DNA of 64,000 bases, taken from assembly GCA_022570795.1 (NCBI GenBank), contig JAKUDP010000001.1, positions 620,001 through 684,000 of the forward strand. Direction: 5' to 3'. Numbering within the stretch: the stretch's first letter is position 1; every line of letters begins with the position of its first letter. The notes beneath the pieces are model-generated. The model searched no databases. It saw nothing but the letters and a program-made list of their open reading frames with translations, and was not told where the DNA came from. Shown piece after piece: positions 32,412 to 43,693 of this stretch. The stretch is from Sphaerulina vaccinii. Taxonomy: Eukaryota > Ascomycota > Dothideomycetes > Mycosphaerellales > Mycosphaerellaceae. The position numbers were made by a program, and so were the translations under genes.

Positions 32412-33380
32412 TCACCATTGATGCAGCTCGGATGGAGGTATGATCGCTCAACCTCACTGGCAGGCGTTCTGCATCAGTACCAGATTGGAGCCGCCGTTGC
32501 ATCAAGTGACAGCCAACGTCAAGCGAACAGCATGAACTTTGGTTAGCATTGCACAAAGTAAGGTAAGGTCAGCCATTGTCATCATGTGTTTCAAGGGACG
32601 ATCTACAAAGCTACGATTCTGGTTCATGGCTGACAGCGGAGAATTGGCCGTTCTATGCGATGGCGGTTTCATGATCTTTCAGGTGCCAGATGGACTGAGA
32701 TCCGGATCTGGTCAACAGCCATTCCACGCGTCTGAGGTCCTAAGCGATCATGTCCTACTTCACAGATCTTAAGCCTTCACATGCCTTCTTCGATGTGATT
32801 CTGGTGCACCCAAGACATGGCGCGGGTCGCATAGTGCACACTTACACAACGCCAAGTCTGGTAGGAACTGCATACCTCAGGGCACATTCAGAACTTGTTG
32901 AACTTTGCGACACCGTCTTATGCCGTGAACAATGAGGATTCTTCTCTCAGATCTCAGTACAGCGTATGCCTCTCATCTACTATGCCTTCCTCATTGAGCA
33001 AGTTAGCGATCTTCTCATACAGTAGTGTAGACACTTACGAAACCTTATTCCAGCATCAAGCTCGGCTCATCATCAGTGCGAAACAGCTATGGCACAAGTC
33101 CGCAGGTACAATCGACGTCGCTTCGTGGGAGGAAGCGAAATGTGTACTTTGCAAATTACCACTTGTTGTCCTTTTCATGTACACAACACTATGTTCCTTC
33201 TGCTTCTCTGTTCGTATCCTGTCGTATCTCGTAGCGGTGCTTCTCAGCTCAACCTAAAGAAGAGCTGAGATGTCGTATTCGTCTTCCAACGCGCGAGGAT
33301 TGCTATAGTCGTTCTAATGAACGCAGTGCCGAAAGAATAGCCTTCTTGCCATGCACTGTACAGTATGCTCCTGCGTTGCC
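32412..33380. other. Intergenic
   Basis: Upstream of the cellulase and downstream of the AAA ATPase. The plus-strand frames here (32539-33257) are short and show no family similarity. Confidence 0.4.
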
Positions 33381-36329
33381 TTATGTGTAACTTCTCATCG
33401 CATCCAAATAACCGACTCCGCCCTTCAAGTCACGATCGAAGGTCTCCGCAACATCCAAGACTCGCTTGATATGTCCCATCGTCAACTTCTGTCCTTCGTT
33501 GATAGCCAAAGCCTGCGCTGTGCGGGCCATGTTCTTGATCTGTCTGCCGTTGAGGCGATGTCTGGAAAGAGCAACAAAGTCCTCTTCTGAGAACTGCTCC
33601 ACACCAATGACATCTTTCGTGTCACTCTTATCATTGAGCTCGCCCTGCTTGCGAACACGCTCGATGAAGTTCTTCCAGATCTCTTTGCGTGCCTTCCCAG
33701 TCAGTTCATCGTACCTCAGGGCAACGTGGATACGCGACTGGAAGGCATCGTCGAATGTCTCTACTCGGTTCGTGGTGAGGAAGAGGATTCCTTGGAAGTA
33801 CTCGAGCAGACGCAGGAAGATGGAGACCAGAGCATTGCGGTGGATGTCGTGGACTTCGCGCTTCTCCAAGAATACATCAGCTTCATCGAGTAGAAGCAAA
33901 GCGCCCCATGAGTGGGCGATATCCAGAATCTTCTGGAGCTCCTGTTCCAGTCGAGCCGGATCTGTGCCAAGCTCTCCTGCAGACACAATGTAAAGAGGAC
34001 AGCGCAGCAACTCAGAGATAGACTCAGCTGTGAGAGTCTTTCCTGTTCCTGGAGGACCATGTAGGACAAAGACAAGTCCCTTGCCTTTGCCTTGGATCAC
34101 ATCATCGATTGCCTTGGCAGGGTGGTACTTGTGGCTCTCGACCAATGCACGAACGGTCGACTTCTTGTCACCCGGCAGAACCAGCGAGTCGTAGGCATCG
34201 TCGTTCCATGCTATGTCGTGAATGCCAGACAACGAGAACTCGAGCCATAGCTTTTCTGAGAATGCAAAGCCGAGCACAACTGGCGAAGTCAAGAGTAGCT
34301 GCTCTTGGGTGTAAGTGCGCTTCTCCAGTCTGTCGATCTGCTGCGATCTGATAGGGTCGCCACTCTCATCAACTTCCACAGCAACGAAGTGAGGATCTCC
34401 CGAGTCGTCCTCAACCCACTTATACTTGAACTTTGGCTTGTCCTTGTCACCTCCACCAAACTCATCATTTTCGAGATCTTTCTCGCCACCCCCTGGAGCA
34501 TCTTCCTCGTCGGAACCATCTTCGCAACACGAACAGTCGTCTCCTTCTGAGTCACTGATGAGATCGTCGGCGTCTTTCGGCTTGATCAGGGAGATGGGAT
34601 AGTTGGGGTTGACTCTCCGGAAGGTAGCCGGATCAACAATAACACGCCCATTGATGTTGATCTTGAGTACCTGTTTCTTCTTCTTCATGAATGCAAGACC
34701 CTTGTGTGAGCGATATTGCATGCCTTCCATGTTGACGAACTTTTCGCCACGAGCAATGATCTGCTTCTTGATGCCAGCGGGATCCTTGTGGTACTTGAGG
34801 GGGTAGGCAGACAGGCTAGTGATCTTGCGAGGACCTTTGAAGGCTTCAACGTCCACTTCGAAATCACCGAAACCGAATCCCTTGCCATCATATTCCATAT
34901 ACTTGCCTTCGACACAATACCACTCGCCACGAGTCATGGTCTGGTACTTCATCGCGTAGTCTACTTTGAAGCATCGTGGCTCATCCCACGCTCCATAGCA
35001 TGAGGTAATAGCAATGTCGTTGGGCGTGAACAGAGCCCAGAGCAGGTCGAACGTGATGTTGCCGGCAGCCAGGAGTGGGTATAGTGTCTTCTTGGTGTCG
35101 GCGTAATCGTCGTCGATGAACGAAACAAGTGTGCGACACACAGCCTTCTGCTGTTCCAGCTTCTTGATGGTCTTCTTCTTACGCTCTGTCTTGATCTTGC
35201 TCTTCAAGGTCTTCTTGTAGTACTTTCGCAGGTCTTCCAAGTACAAGAAGAGCAGATTCGGATCGACTGATGGCTCCTCGGCTTCGAGGCTGACACTCTT
35301 ACAGTCCTTCATGACCTCTGCCAGGACCGCGCGGAGCTGTCTCGACTTGATGTCGATCACAGTGCTAATGTACTTGTTCTCCCAGTCGAATTTTCTGCGC
35401 ACGAGGAATGCATACTCTGCAAACTCGCTCTCTTCATCTTCGGCACTCTCCTTCACCTTCCAGTTGTGAATGGCGCTGTCCCACAGCTGGTCCACACGCT
35501 TGTAATCCAGCGCATCTGCCTTCTTCGACTTCCGCTTGCTGCTGGAGTTCGACTTCACACTGGAGCGTCGCCTCTTGAGAGCACTCTTAGTCGGCTTCGG
35601 AGTCGTTCTCATTTCGTGCAGCTTCAGATTCAGCTCTTGTAGCTGTAGCTGCATTGCTGCAATCTCATCCTCCCCATCATCAGTGGCGGCCTCTTCAGTC
35701 TCAGTCTCGAGTGCAGCTTTCTTAACCTTCTTCGCTTTTCGCTTGCGTCTGCTAGTGGCATCCTCCGATGAAGAGTCGCTCTCCTCGCTCTCAGAGTCAT
35801 CGCTGTCACTGTCGGAGTCCACGATCTTTGACTTGCTCTTCCTGCGCTTTCGAGCGGCTCTCTTAGACTGCTTTAGCTTGGCTGCCTTCTTCTTGCGCCG
35901 TTCTTCTTCAGACGAGCTGTCCGAGCTGTCATCGGAGTCCGCATCTGAATCAACACTACTATCCGAGCTCGAGTCGTCTCGCGAGGACTTCTTGTGGTGA
36001 GCCTTCTTCTTCAGCTTAGACTTCTTCTTGTGCTTCGGTTTTACACACTTGGCCTTCTTCTTGGCTGCTGTCGTCTTCAGCTCATCGGTCTGGGCTGTAG
36101 CTGGCTCCTCTGGCTCCTGGCGATCGGAGGCTACAGCAGCCTCGTCTTTGGGAGTCTCATCCATGTTGCTGCCGGCAAGACCAGTTCGCAGCGATGTGAT
36201 CGGCGGTGCAGTCGTTCGCTGCGGTGAGTCAGAAGGCGTCGATGCAGGTGTAGGGACAGGTGATGATCCGCCTACAGAAGAAGTGGAGGTGGTTGGCGGT
36301 GACGTGTCAGTGGCGATATGTTTGCTCAT
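33381..36329 (-). CDS. Large AAA ATPase with charged N-terminal region
   Basis: An intronless frame of 982 residues from the ATG at 36329; an in-frame ATG exists upstream at 36485, but the extra 52 residues look untranslated. Residues 1-60 are Ser/Thr/Pro-rich. About 90-230 alternates Lys-rich and Ser/Asp-rich tracts (AKCVKPKHKKKSKLKKKAHH, SSSDSSVDSDADSDDSSDSS). The middle has the AAA-associated domain seen in fungal proteins of this type (LFLYLEDLRKYYKKTLKSKI, ALFTPNDIAITSCYGAWDEP). The AAA domain begins near residue 750 with Walker A GPPGTGKT, Walker B GALLLLDEADVFLEKRE, sensor LTTNRVETFDDAFQSRIHVA and a C-terminal lid. This single-ring group is common in ascomycetes and mostly uncharacterised. 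The charged tracts suggest nuclear or RNA-associated localisation, which is inference. Confidence 0.88.
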   Translation of the reverse strand: MSKHIATDTSPPTTSTSSVGGSSPVPTPASTPSDSPQRTTAPPITSLRTGLAGSNMDETPKDEAAVASDRQEPEEPATAQTDELKTTAAKKKAKCVKPKHKKKSKLKKKAHHKKSSRDDSSSDSSVDSDADSDDSSDSSSEEERRKKKAAKLKQSKRAARKRRKSKSKIVDSDSDSDDSESEESDSSSEDATSRRKRKAKKVKKAALETETEEAATDDGEDEIAAMQLQLQELNLKLHEMRTTPKPTKSALKRRRSSVKSNSSSKRKSKKADALDYKRVDQLWDSAIHNWKVKESAEDEESEFAEYAFLVRRKFDWENKYISTVIDIKSRQLRAVLAEVMKDCKSVSLEAEEPSVDPNLLFLYLEDLRKYYKKTLKSKIKTERKKKTIKKLEQQKAVCRTLVSFIDDDYADTKKTLYPLLAAGNITFDLLWALFTPNDIAITSCYGAWDEPRCFKVDYAMKYQTMTRGEWYCVEGKYMEYDGKGFGFGDFEVDVEAFKGPRKITSLSAYPLKYHKDPAGIKKQIIARGEKFVNMEGMQYRSHKGLAFMKKKKQVLKININGRVIVDPATFRRVNPNYPISLIKPKDADDLISDSEGDDCSCCEDGSDEEDAPGGGEKDLENDEFGGGDKDKPKFKYKWVEDDSGDPHFVAVEVDESGDPIRSQQIDRLEKRTYTQEQLLLTSPVVLGFAFSEKLWLEFSLSGIHDIAWNDDAYDSLVLPGDKKSTVRALVESHKYHPAKAIDDVIQGKGKGLVFVLHGPPGTGKTLTAESISELLRCPLYIVSAGELGTDPARLEQELQKILDIAHSWGALLLLDEADVFLEKREVHDIHRNALVSIFLRLLEYFQGILFLTTNRVETFDDAFQSRIHVALRYDELTGKARKEIWKNFIERVRKQGELNDKSDTKDVIGVEQFSEEDFVALSRHRLNGRQIKNMARTAQALAINEGQKLTMGHIKRVLDVAETFDRDLKGGVGYLDAMRSYT

Positions 36330-37957
36330 GAATGCAATGTATGCAGTGAGTCGTATGTCTCGGAAGTGAGCTTCACTCAGAGATGAGCAACTCGGTAGCA
36401 ATAGCTGTTCTTTTCGGCGGTGAGCGCGGGTAGGGTACGGTACGGTACGGTAGTTGTATGATGTATGAGCAGTCGGGTGCTTCACATGCAGCAGAGCTTC
36501 TCGCTAGCGGTTCTTAGTACTTGCGGATGTAGTGGTAGTACGATATGCGTGCTGCTCAATCAGTAATATCGATGATGTATATCGAATGATGAACGGCCAA
36601 ACGAAGAAACGGTGTGCTCTGGAGCAGCTGCCGGCATCGATATATGTACCGCTTGGTCAGGAGTGACTGACCAGTGGAGACCGCAGGTGTGATGGTCGGC
36701 GAAAGTGAGGCTGTTCACTTCAATGAGAGACCGCCGCCGCCTACGCCGTCACTGATACTGGGATACCGCCCCGGGGCTCATCGGCAACAGAGGCAACAGG
36801 CAGGCAGTAGCTGTATTGCCTTGAGGTAGCTCGATCCGCAGCACTGGCTCGCCTACGCCACCGTATGCAGGTCGGACAGTGGTTCGCGGACAAGTTGCAT
36901 ATAGCTTCGCATACGCATACCAGCGCATAGAACACTGCCAACGTGAGCGTTGAAGGTGGGGCGAAGAGGACCCTCCAGTGGCAGTGGAGCAGCCGTTCAC
37001 AGGACCCCAAGTGAGGCTGAACCGCGCCGTCCTGACAGCATATCGAGATCAGACGATTAGACGTGGTTCGATGCACTCCATTTGATCTGATCCAGTGGGC
37101 GATGTGTCACCGGCGATGACACCGATGACTGGCTGCACAGCGACTCGCGGCCTCGCGTCCAGTGGAAAGTGTCGTTTCGTTTCTTCCTCCGAATGGACTG
37201 ATGCGGCAGATGCGCTGACCAAGAAGGATCTTCGCGGGCTGGTCAAGCTGTTGGCACAGCTCTTGAGCTGCGCTTTAGCGCGATGCAGTCACCGCATTCG
37301 ACGATCCAGGGCGGTCCCGTGGTAGATGTTGGCCGTCCATGGCGAGACGCTGCTGGACAGGATGTCGCTGAAACAAAGACGGGAGAATGCCGTGTGTCAT
37401 TCGGAAGCATGAGAGGGTTGACAGGAGGTCATATCAACCTGGCAAACAACATGTGCCATCACATCACACAGCTGCACCCTCGGCTGATATTGGCATAGCT
37501 CCGGCAGTTGGATGGACCTCGAGTCAAAAAAGAGGTGGGCCGAACTCTGACATTGCGAAGACAGCACAGCGACCCAGTGGGCCGGATTTCTCCCACAATC
37601 AGAGTGGATACCGTCATATGAGCAGCGATATGAGTTGAGAAACCTGCTACACCTTCGCGTAGAGTATACAGCGCTCTCTTTCGCGAGATCCAGACCCGAA
37701 TTGCCTAGTTGAGAATGCTCCATGCGGATGCAGATAGCCCGAATGATGAACTTCACCACGACTTTTTCCAGCAACATCCTTGACAGCATCTTATCGCCAC
37801 CCGCACAGCACGAGTGGAGGTCGCGAAGAGTCGCTCAACATCACCTCGTTAATCACTACTACTAACGTGTACAGTGGGAGCCTCGCGTGGAAGACGCGGC
37901 GACGTCTCTTCTGATCCGCGTCCATGCCAGCTCCCGGACTTCTGTCGCCACTAAGGA
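36330..37957. other. Intergenic between divergent genes
   Basis: A long divergent upstream region shared by the AAA ATPase (minus) and the zinc-cluster regulator (plus). No coding frame supported. It holds the short GGTAC repeat at 36434-36452. Confidence 0.4.
36434..36452. repeat. Short GGTAC pentanucleotide repeat
   Basis: Nearly four head-to-tail copies of GGTAC about 105 bp upstream of the AAA ATPase start codon. Confidence 0.6.
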
Positions 37958-40113
37958 ATGGCCAGCGTGATGATGACTGCCTCCAATGGAGATGGCGCGG
38001 CCGGAGCATCGAAGCACCACAGCCGGCCATCACAGCAAGAGGCCGTGGCGGTGAGACGATCGCGCCCATGCGATGCGTGTCGCCGGAGAAAAAGCAAGTG
38101 TGTCACAGAGGATGGCAACTCCATGTGCGTGCTGTGCAAGTGTATGAAGAACCTGCAGTGCGCGCCGAATGATGGAGTATGATTGACTAACAACCCTCAT
38201 CAGTTCACAATCAGACCTGCACATATCTTGAGGCACCACAGCCGCGCAAGCGCAATGCCAACTCTTCTGGCAATGCAGCCGCAGCAGATTCACAATTGCC
38301 TGCAAAGCGAAGTAGGACACTGCTGCTCAAGCCTGGAACGGGCGTTGAGGAGTACGACACTCTGCCAGGGAGCCTCCTGAGGTGTACCCTTGGCCTGCAG
38401 AACCGGCACCATAGCGAATACGTTGGACTCAACGCGATCCCCGATGTCTACAGCAGCCAGTTCTTCGACTCTAATGCTGCCACTAATCATGACTGCAAGG
38501 CGAAGCAGGACTATGTACGCTTTGTCCACGCATCTCATGCTTTCCGCATCGTTGCCGATGAGCAGACGGAAGGCTACGACCAGGAACGAACCGACGTCGA
38601 TGAGATAGAGGCACTAGCTTCCGGTCATGGCGAGGAGCTCGTGCAACTTTACTTTCGAGTCGTGCACCCCAGCTTTCCGGTCTTACATAAGGACGTATAT
38701 CTTGAGAAGTATGCAAGATCCTATCGAGAATTCTCGCCGCCACTTCTCGCAGCTGTGTACCTGCTGGCGTCGAGTTACTGGACATATGATGAGCAACTGT
38801 CCAAAAGTCGAATGATCGACACTGCAGCGCTGCAAGCACTAGCCTTCCGGTCGCTCCAGAACGCTATGCGTCGTCCGAAGCTGTCGACAATTCAAGCAGG
38901 ACTCTTGCTCTCACAATGGCAAAAGGCTTTCATGGGCGCGTCCAATGAGAATCGAGATCGACTTACAGTGCAGCTTGTAAATATCGGACATGGACTAGGT
39001 CTGCACCTTGATTGTTCCCACTGGGAGCTGCCAGAGTGGGAGGTTGGGTTGAGACGAAGAATTGGCTGGGCACTCTACATGCAGGACAAATGGACCGCAT
39101 TGCTTGAGAGCCGGCCTTCACTCATCAGTGCGGAAGACTGGGATGTTGAAGATCTATCAGAGATCGACTTTCCGGAGAACGTGGAGGATGACCAAGAAGG
39201 CAGTGGCGAAGTTGAGCGAGGGCGCTTAGTGTTCACTTACATGGCACATCTGTCAGTCATTCTGGCCGAAATCCTCAGGACCATCTTTTCTGCAAAAGCC
39301 AGACGACTTCTGGATAGCGCTGCAGATCGTCTTGCCGTGTTGCTGGAATGGATGAAGCCTCTCCAGATCAGTCTCAAAGACTGGTTTCTCACGCTGCCAG
39401 AATCACTCAAGATGGATACAGCAGCCTCAATGAAGCTGTCTTCGGTAGGCTATCTGTGCCTAGCCTACCTTACAGTTGAGGTGTGTTTGCACAAGAAGCT
39501 CCTCCGAACTCTCAACAACACATCTTCGCCTTCCCCAACGATCGCACACGTATGTCGAGCAGCAGCAAGTGAGCGCTTCACGAATGGAACAGATTTCGTG
39601 CAGAGGCTGCAAGCGCAACACTTACACTCCTTCTGGTACTTTCCTTCAGCTAAATGTTGTGCTCTCATCCATACACTTGGCCAGACGTTGGGACAAACAG
39701 CGAACAGTGAGGAAGAACAAGCAATGTATGCTCGAAAGCTCAAAGAGCTCAAGTGGTTTCTCAAGGTGAACAGCGAAGCTGGTGCAAGCTTTATGAAGCA
39801 AGCATTAGCACTGATCAACCAGTCAGTCCGCATTGTCAATCAAGTGGGCGAGACGAGTTCGACGACGACAAGCCCAGCATCAAACGATTTCAAGTCGACC
39901 GGCCAAGGCTCGCGCACACCCGAGCAGCACCACACTCATCCTATAGCCCAGCAATGGATGCAGCTACAACAGCATGCTGTGCAGAATGGCCAAGTCCCCT
40001 ACAACGCTTATCATGACTACAGCCTCGATCAGGCGGCGTTCTCGGATCCGGAGACCATGTTTGGCGGCTTTCCTGATCAGCTTGATAGCACCTGGATGCA
40101 CGATCCGAGGTGA
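37958..40113 (+). CDS. Zn2Cys6 transcription factor of the DAL81/TamA group
   Basis: Exon 1 (37958-38179) and exon 2 (38218-40113) join in frame across a 38-nt intron to about 705 residues. The zinc cluster lies at residues 38-68: RPCDACRRRKSKCVTEDG then CVLCKCMKN. Directly after the splice comes TCTYLEAPQPRKR, the conserved continuation of Dal81/TamA zinc fingers. Exon 2 then has SLLRCTLGLQNRHHSEYVGL, the family's next block, and the fungal-specific regulatory domain (VQLYFRVVHPSFPVLHKDVY, GHGLGLHLDCSHWELPEWEV, RRRIGWALYMQDKWTALLES). The C-terminus is Gln/Ser-rich and low-complexity. In yeast Dal81 co-activates genes for urea, allantoin and GABA use, and TamA does a similar job in Aspergillus nitrogen regulation. 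Here a purine-type permease lies 1.6 kb downstream. A regulatory link is plausible but unproven. Confidence 0.85.
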
Positions 40114-40509
40114 AGTCGTTCCATGATTTTCAATGCATCTTCTCCCGCATCGGTGCACCATGGAAGCTGTCTAGCTATATCAGCTTCGGCCGACGCTGAC
40201 CACAATCTGGAGAAGTGATCGACAGAGTAAAGGCCGCGTACCTTACTCCACATCCGCAGCAGTGTGGCGCCAAGAGAACCACTCAAGGCCAATCGCCAAA
40301 GCTCGTGCTTGAGATAGTCAAATATTCTCGAACGCTCGCCTTGTTTTGTGGTATACTGCTGCTATCGGAGTAGCGTCAACATGAAGATGACGTCGCTAGA
40401 CCTTCGAGCTTCAAATATAACGATGCTGGTGGAATCCTTCAATGGCAAAGCATTCGCACCGCACCAGTTCATCACAGCTTCATAACTCATCGACTGCTAT
40501 CAAACCACC
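40114..40509. other. Intergenic
   Basis: Between two plus-strand genes. No recognisable element. Confidence 0.35.
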
Positions 40510-41280
40510 ATGACTCGCCACCACCGCCACGAGCATCACTCGCGTCACCACAAGAGCGGTGCTTCGCACGAGACGTCTTCCAAGTCAGGCGAGATGGCCA
40601 GCGAGAGCAAATATACGTACGGCTGCTGGGTGGCTACGCCAACAAGTTATACGGGCCAGACTTTGCAGCAAGACGAATCTCCTCATATCGCTATCAAGTT
40701 CACTTCTGGCTCTGGCAGTCAGACCTACGAAGCAGAAGTCAATGTCGCGTCAACATCAAAGGACACGGAATTGGTGTACTGGATGGACAACAATTGGACC
40801 CACCCACTTACTACGACTCTGAAGTCTCTTTCCGAAGGATTCAATGCTGCTTCTACAACAGATGGGACTGGACTTTCTCTTGATTTCATTCGCACGAGCC
40901 CGGCACTCGTTTCCTTTCCCGCTGGGCAAGTCGTGCAAGACGATGACTCCTCCGATGTGGCCAACAACATCCTCGATAAGCTGGAGCCGATCGTCAAAGA
41001 AGCCATTGCAGCCAAAGCAACCATGTATGTGTTTGGTAGATCTTACGGCACTGGAATCGACGATATACACATGAATCAAGGAAACACTGGTGATTATGAG
41101 AACGCCGTTGGTGTCGATGGCGCTCTCGTCTTCTATTACAATAAAAAGTTCCAAGCTGTCTTTACGGCTTTTGCAACGCAGGAAGTTCCTACTGACGATA
41201 CGACTGGTGCGCCGACCTCGAGTGCCAAGGCTCTCGATACCATTGCTACGGGTGGCAGCTCGAGCACTACCACATCATAG
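40510..41280 (+). CDS. DUF2278 (YukJ-like) family protein
   Basis: An intronless frame of 256 residues. A His/Arg-rich leader of about 30 residues (RHHRHEHHSRHHKSG) is followed by the conserved domain: YGCWVATPTSY, PHIAIKFTSGSGSQTYEAEV, NVASTSKDTELVYWMDNNW, LSLDFIRTSPALVSFP, and the hallmark GIDDIHMNQGNTGDYENAVG followed by DGALVFYY. Those blocks define DUF2278. The biochemical function of the family is unknown. The Ser/Thr-rich tail (SSAKALDTIATGGSSSTTTS) is probably disordered. No signal peptide is visible; the His-rich leader could bind metal, which is speculation. Confidence 0.82.
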   Translation: MTRHHRHEHHSRHHKSGASHETSSKSGEMASESKYTYGCWVATPTSYTGQTLQQDESPHIAIKFTSGSGSQTYEAEVNVASTSKDTELVYWMDNNWTHPLTTTLKSLSEGFNAASTTDGTGLSLDFIRTSPALVSFPAGQVVQDDDSSDVANNILDKLEPIVKEAIAAKATMYVFGRSYGTGIDDIHMNQGNTGDYENAVGVDGALVFYYNKKFQAVFTAFATQEVPTDDTTGAPTSSAKALDTIATGGSSSTTTS

Positions 41281-41686
41281 GAGTAGAAATGGCTTTCATT
41301 GGATCTGAGCGATTGCACCACAAGACAGACTACAGAGCTGTCGAACCTGCATTCGAAGATGTTCAATACTCAAGTGCTGCTAGGAGAAGAGGCGGAATCG
41401 AGCGCGATCGGAACAGAACAGATATATAAGCACTTCAGGCTGAGTAAAGGAATCAAATGTACAATATGCAGATCAGATTTGTGATAGACATGCAACCTTG
41501 AAGATATGTGGACCAAACAGGCTTTGTAGTCAGCAGGCGAGTACAAGCGCTGTCAGACTACGCTACCAGATTCGGCAGGGATTCTGCCTATCAATGGCCA
41601 CTTGCACGACCACTTGTGCGGCTGACAAGATAAGCATTTAGCTTGATTGTCCTATACTATATACAAGATGTTCTCATCACTGCAGG
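41281..41686. other. Intergenic / permease upstream region
   Basis: A TATA-like stretch (CTATACTATATACAAG) sits about 25 bp before the permease ATG at 41687. No coding frame. Confidence 0.35.
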
Positions 41687-43598
41687 ATGTCTGGCGATCG
41701 ATCTTACCGACCTTGCCATACCATGGACGACCTCAAGACGAGTCCGAAAGTGTCAGACCAGCCGGCCTCTGACACTGATGAGAAACATGGCCAGTCCTAT
41801 CTGAAGACTTTAGTCAAGAAGTTGGCACTTGAAACCGGAGGCATTCAAAGAGTCACAGATGAGCAAAGAGAAGCTGGAAGCACACATGTTTGGAATGCTA
41901 CTACGTTCTGGCATGGCCATACCTCCAGAGGATAGTGATGCTGAGCTGTTCGCTGACACTTGCCCAAATATAGGTTCAGCGCGAACTTCGCAACAGCTAC
42001 ATTATCGACAGGCCTTCTCGGGCCTAGCTTTGGGCTTGACTTCTGGTCAAGTTTTGCTGTAAGTTGTTGCTGTTGCTGCATGGTGTGCCGGACTACTGCT
42101 GATATTGAGACGTCTGTCTAGTGTATTCTTGTAACGAATGTGGTACTTACGATATGTCCGGCTTTTGTGGCGACTTTTGGTTTGACTGGGTGAGTAAAAG
42201 CAGAAGATAGAAGGCCAGCGCTCGCATCAGTGTCTCACCAAGCTCGCACTCACTTGAGTGCTGGGCTTAAGGACAGACATTGATTGAGACAGCCTGCTTT
42301 TCCAGAGATCTTTGCTGACCCTTCTACTCCCTACGTTCAGATTACGGATGGCGACGTTCACGTAAGTATCCACTCGACAGAACTTGGTATTCAAAGATTG
42401 ATGATCGAACAGGCGTTACTCCTTCGGATACTGGGGCAATACCGTCACCATCGTCTTCGCACTCATCACCTGCATAGGCTGGAATGCCATCAATGCAATC
42501 GCTGGATCCTCTTGCTGGGCCGCTGCAAGTGATGGCACGCTGCCGACCTGGGCAGGCGTGATCATCATCTCGACAACATGCTTCGTCGTTTGCATAGGCG
42601 GTATCTCCTGGATCCACCATATCGACACTTACTTCTGGATTCTGCCGCTCATTGTCTGGTGTGTAGCAGCTGGCCTCGGGGCAGACCACTTCCATGGAGC
42701 AGCTGTACCGAAACCTGTTGGCGAGAATGGAGCGGCTTCCGTGCTCTCGTTCATAGCCATCAATATCTCCTGGTGTATTTCCTGGAGCACTTTGGCCGCA
42801 GATTACAACGTGCGCATGCCCGTACATACGCCGCAGTGGAAGATCTTTGTTGCGACGTATGTCGGTATCCTTGTACCAAGTCTTTTGTGTCTGACGCTAG
42901 GTGCCGCATTGTATACTGGAGCGCAGACAAATCCAGACTGGATGCAGGCATATGACGAACACGCTGTCGGCGGACTCCTTGCCCAGGCTCTGAAGCCTGT
43001 GGGCGGCTTTGGAAAGTTCTTGTTGGTTCTCGCAGGGCTGAGTGCCGTTCCGGTATGTGAGCTGAAAGTGATAGCATCAGTATGATGGTTTTGTGCTAAC
43101 TTGAGATGACAGAACAACATACCGAACCAGTACTCGTTTGCGCTCGCTGCGCAGAACTTTGGACCTTGGGCGATCAAGGTTCCCAGAATCGTCTTCGTCT
43201 CCATTGGCTTTGTCATCTCGACGATTGTTGGTTGCTTCGCGTCGCTGTCTTTCGAGCTCTCTTTGACCACTCTACTCTCCATCATTGGTTATTGGACTGT
43301 GATGCTTCTTGTCGTAGTCGCAGAGGAACATTACATCTTTCGCAAAGGTCGATGGTCTTCGTATGATTGGGACGATTGGTGCGAGCCGGACAAGCTGCCC
43401 TTCGGGTGGGCTGGTATCGCCACGATATGTTTCGGCTGGCTGGGAGCATTGCTCGGCATGTCTGAGCTTTGGTATGTGGCACCGATCGCGAAGTTGATCG
43501 GTGGCGGAGGCAATATCGGCCATGAGATGGCTTTCGCTCTGTCAGCTGTGACGTTTCCTGTGTTCAGATGGCTCGAGATCAGATATACAGGCAAGTAG
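41687..43598 (+). CDS. Purine-cytosine permease (NCS1 / Fcy-type)
   Basis: Six exons, 41687-41910, 41974-42058, 42122-42189, 42341-42361, 42413-43052 and 43113-43598, sum to 1524 nt and give 507 residues with no internal stop. The N-terminal motif (LALETGGIQRVTDEQR) leads into transmembrane segment 1 (NATTFWFSANFATATLSTGL). Then come GPSFGLDFWSSFA, VTNVVLTICPAFVATFGLTG, LRMATFTRYSFGYWGNTVTI, and late in the protein NNIPNQYSFALAAQNFGPWA, the SNNIPNxYS signature of Fcy-type purine/cytosine transporters. About twelve membrane segments are present. Two gene-structure oddities are the 21-nt fourth exon and a first intron that begins GC. It should import purines and/or cytosine with protons. It lies downstream of the DAL81/TamA-like regulator and converges on the acetate-type transporter. 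Confidence 0.9.
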
Positions 43599-43693
43599 TT
43601 CAAGCTGTACTCTGGAAATGAGAATTGAGGGTTGATGTGCTGGATTCATGAAACACTATCAGTATGCTTGTAAGATCATCATCATGTACAGAG

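Noticed and set aside
35536..36000. Plus-strand hydrophobic Leu/Ser frame opposite the AAA ATPase
   Set aside because: It is the antisense of the Ser/Asp/Lys-rich tracts, which automatically reads as Leu/Ser-rich.
42284..42340. Open frame just before the microexon taken as coding (LRQPAFPEIFADPST)
   Set aside because: It does not fit the permease family and ends in a perfect branch-site plus pyrimidine-rich acceptor, so it is the end of an intron.
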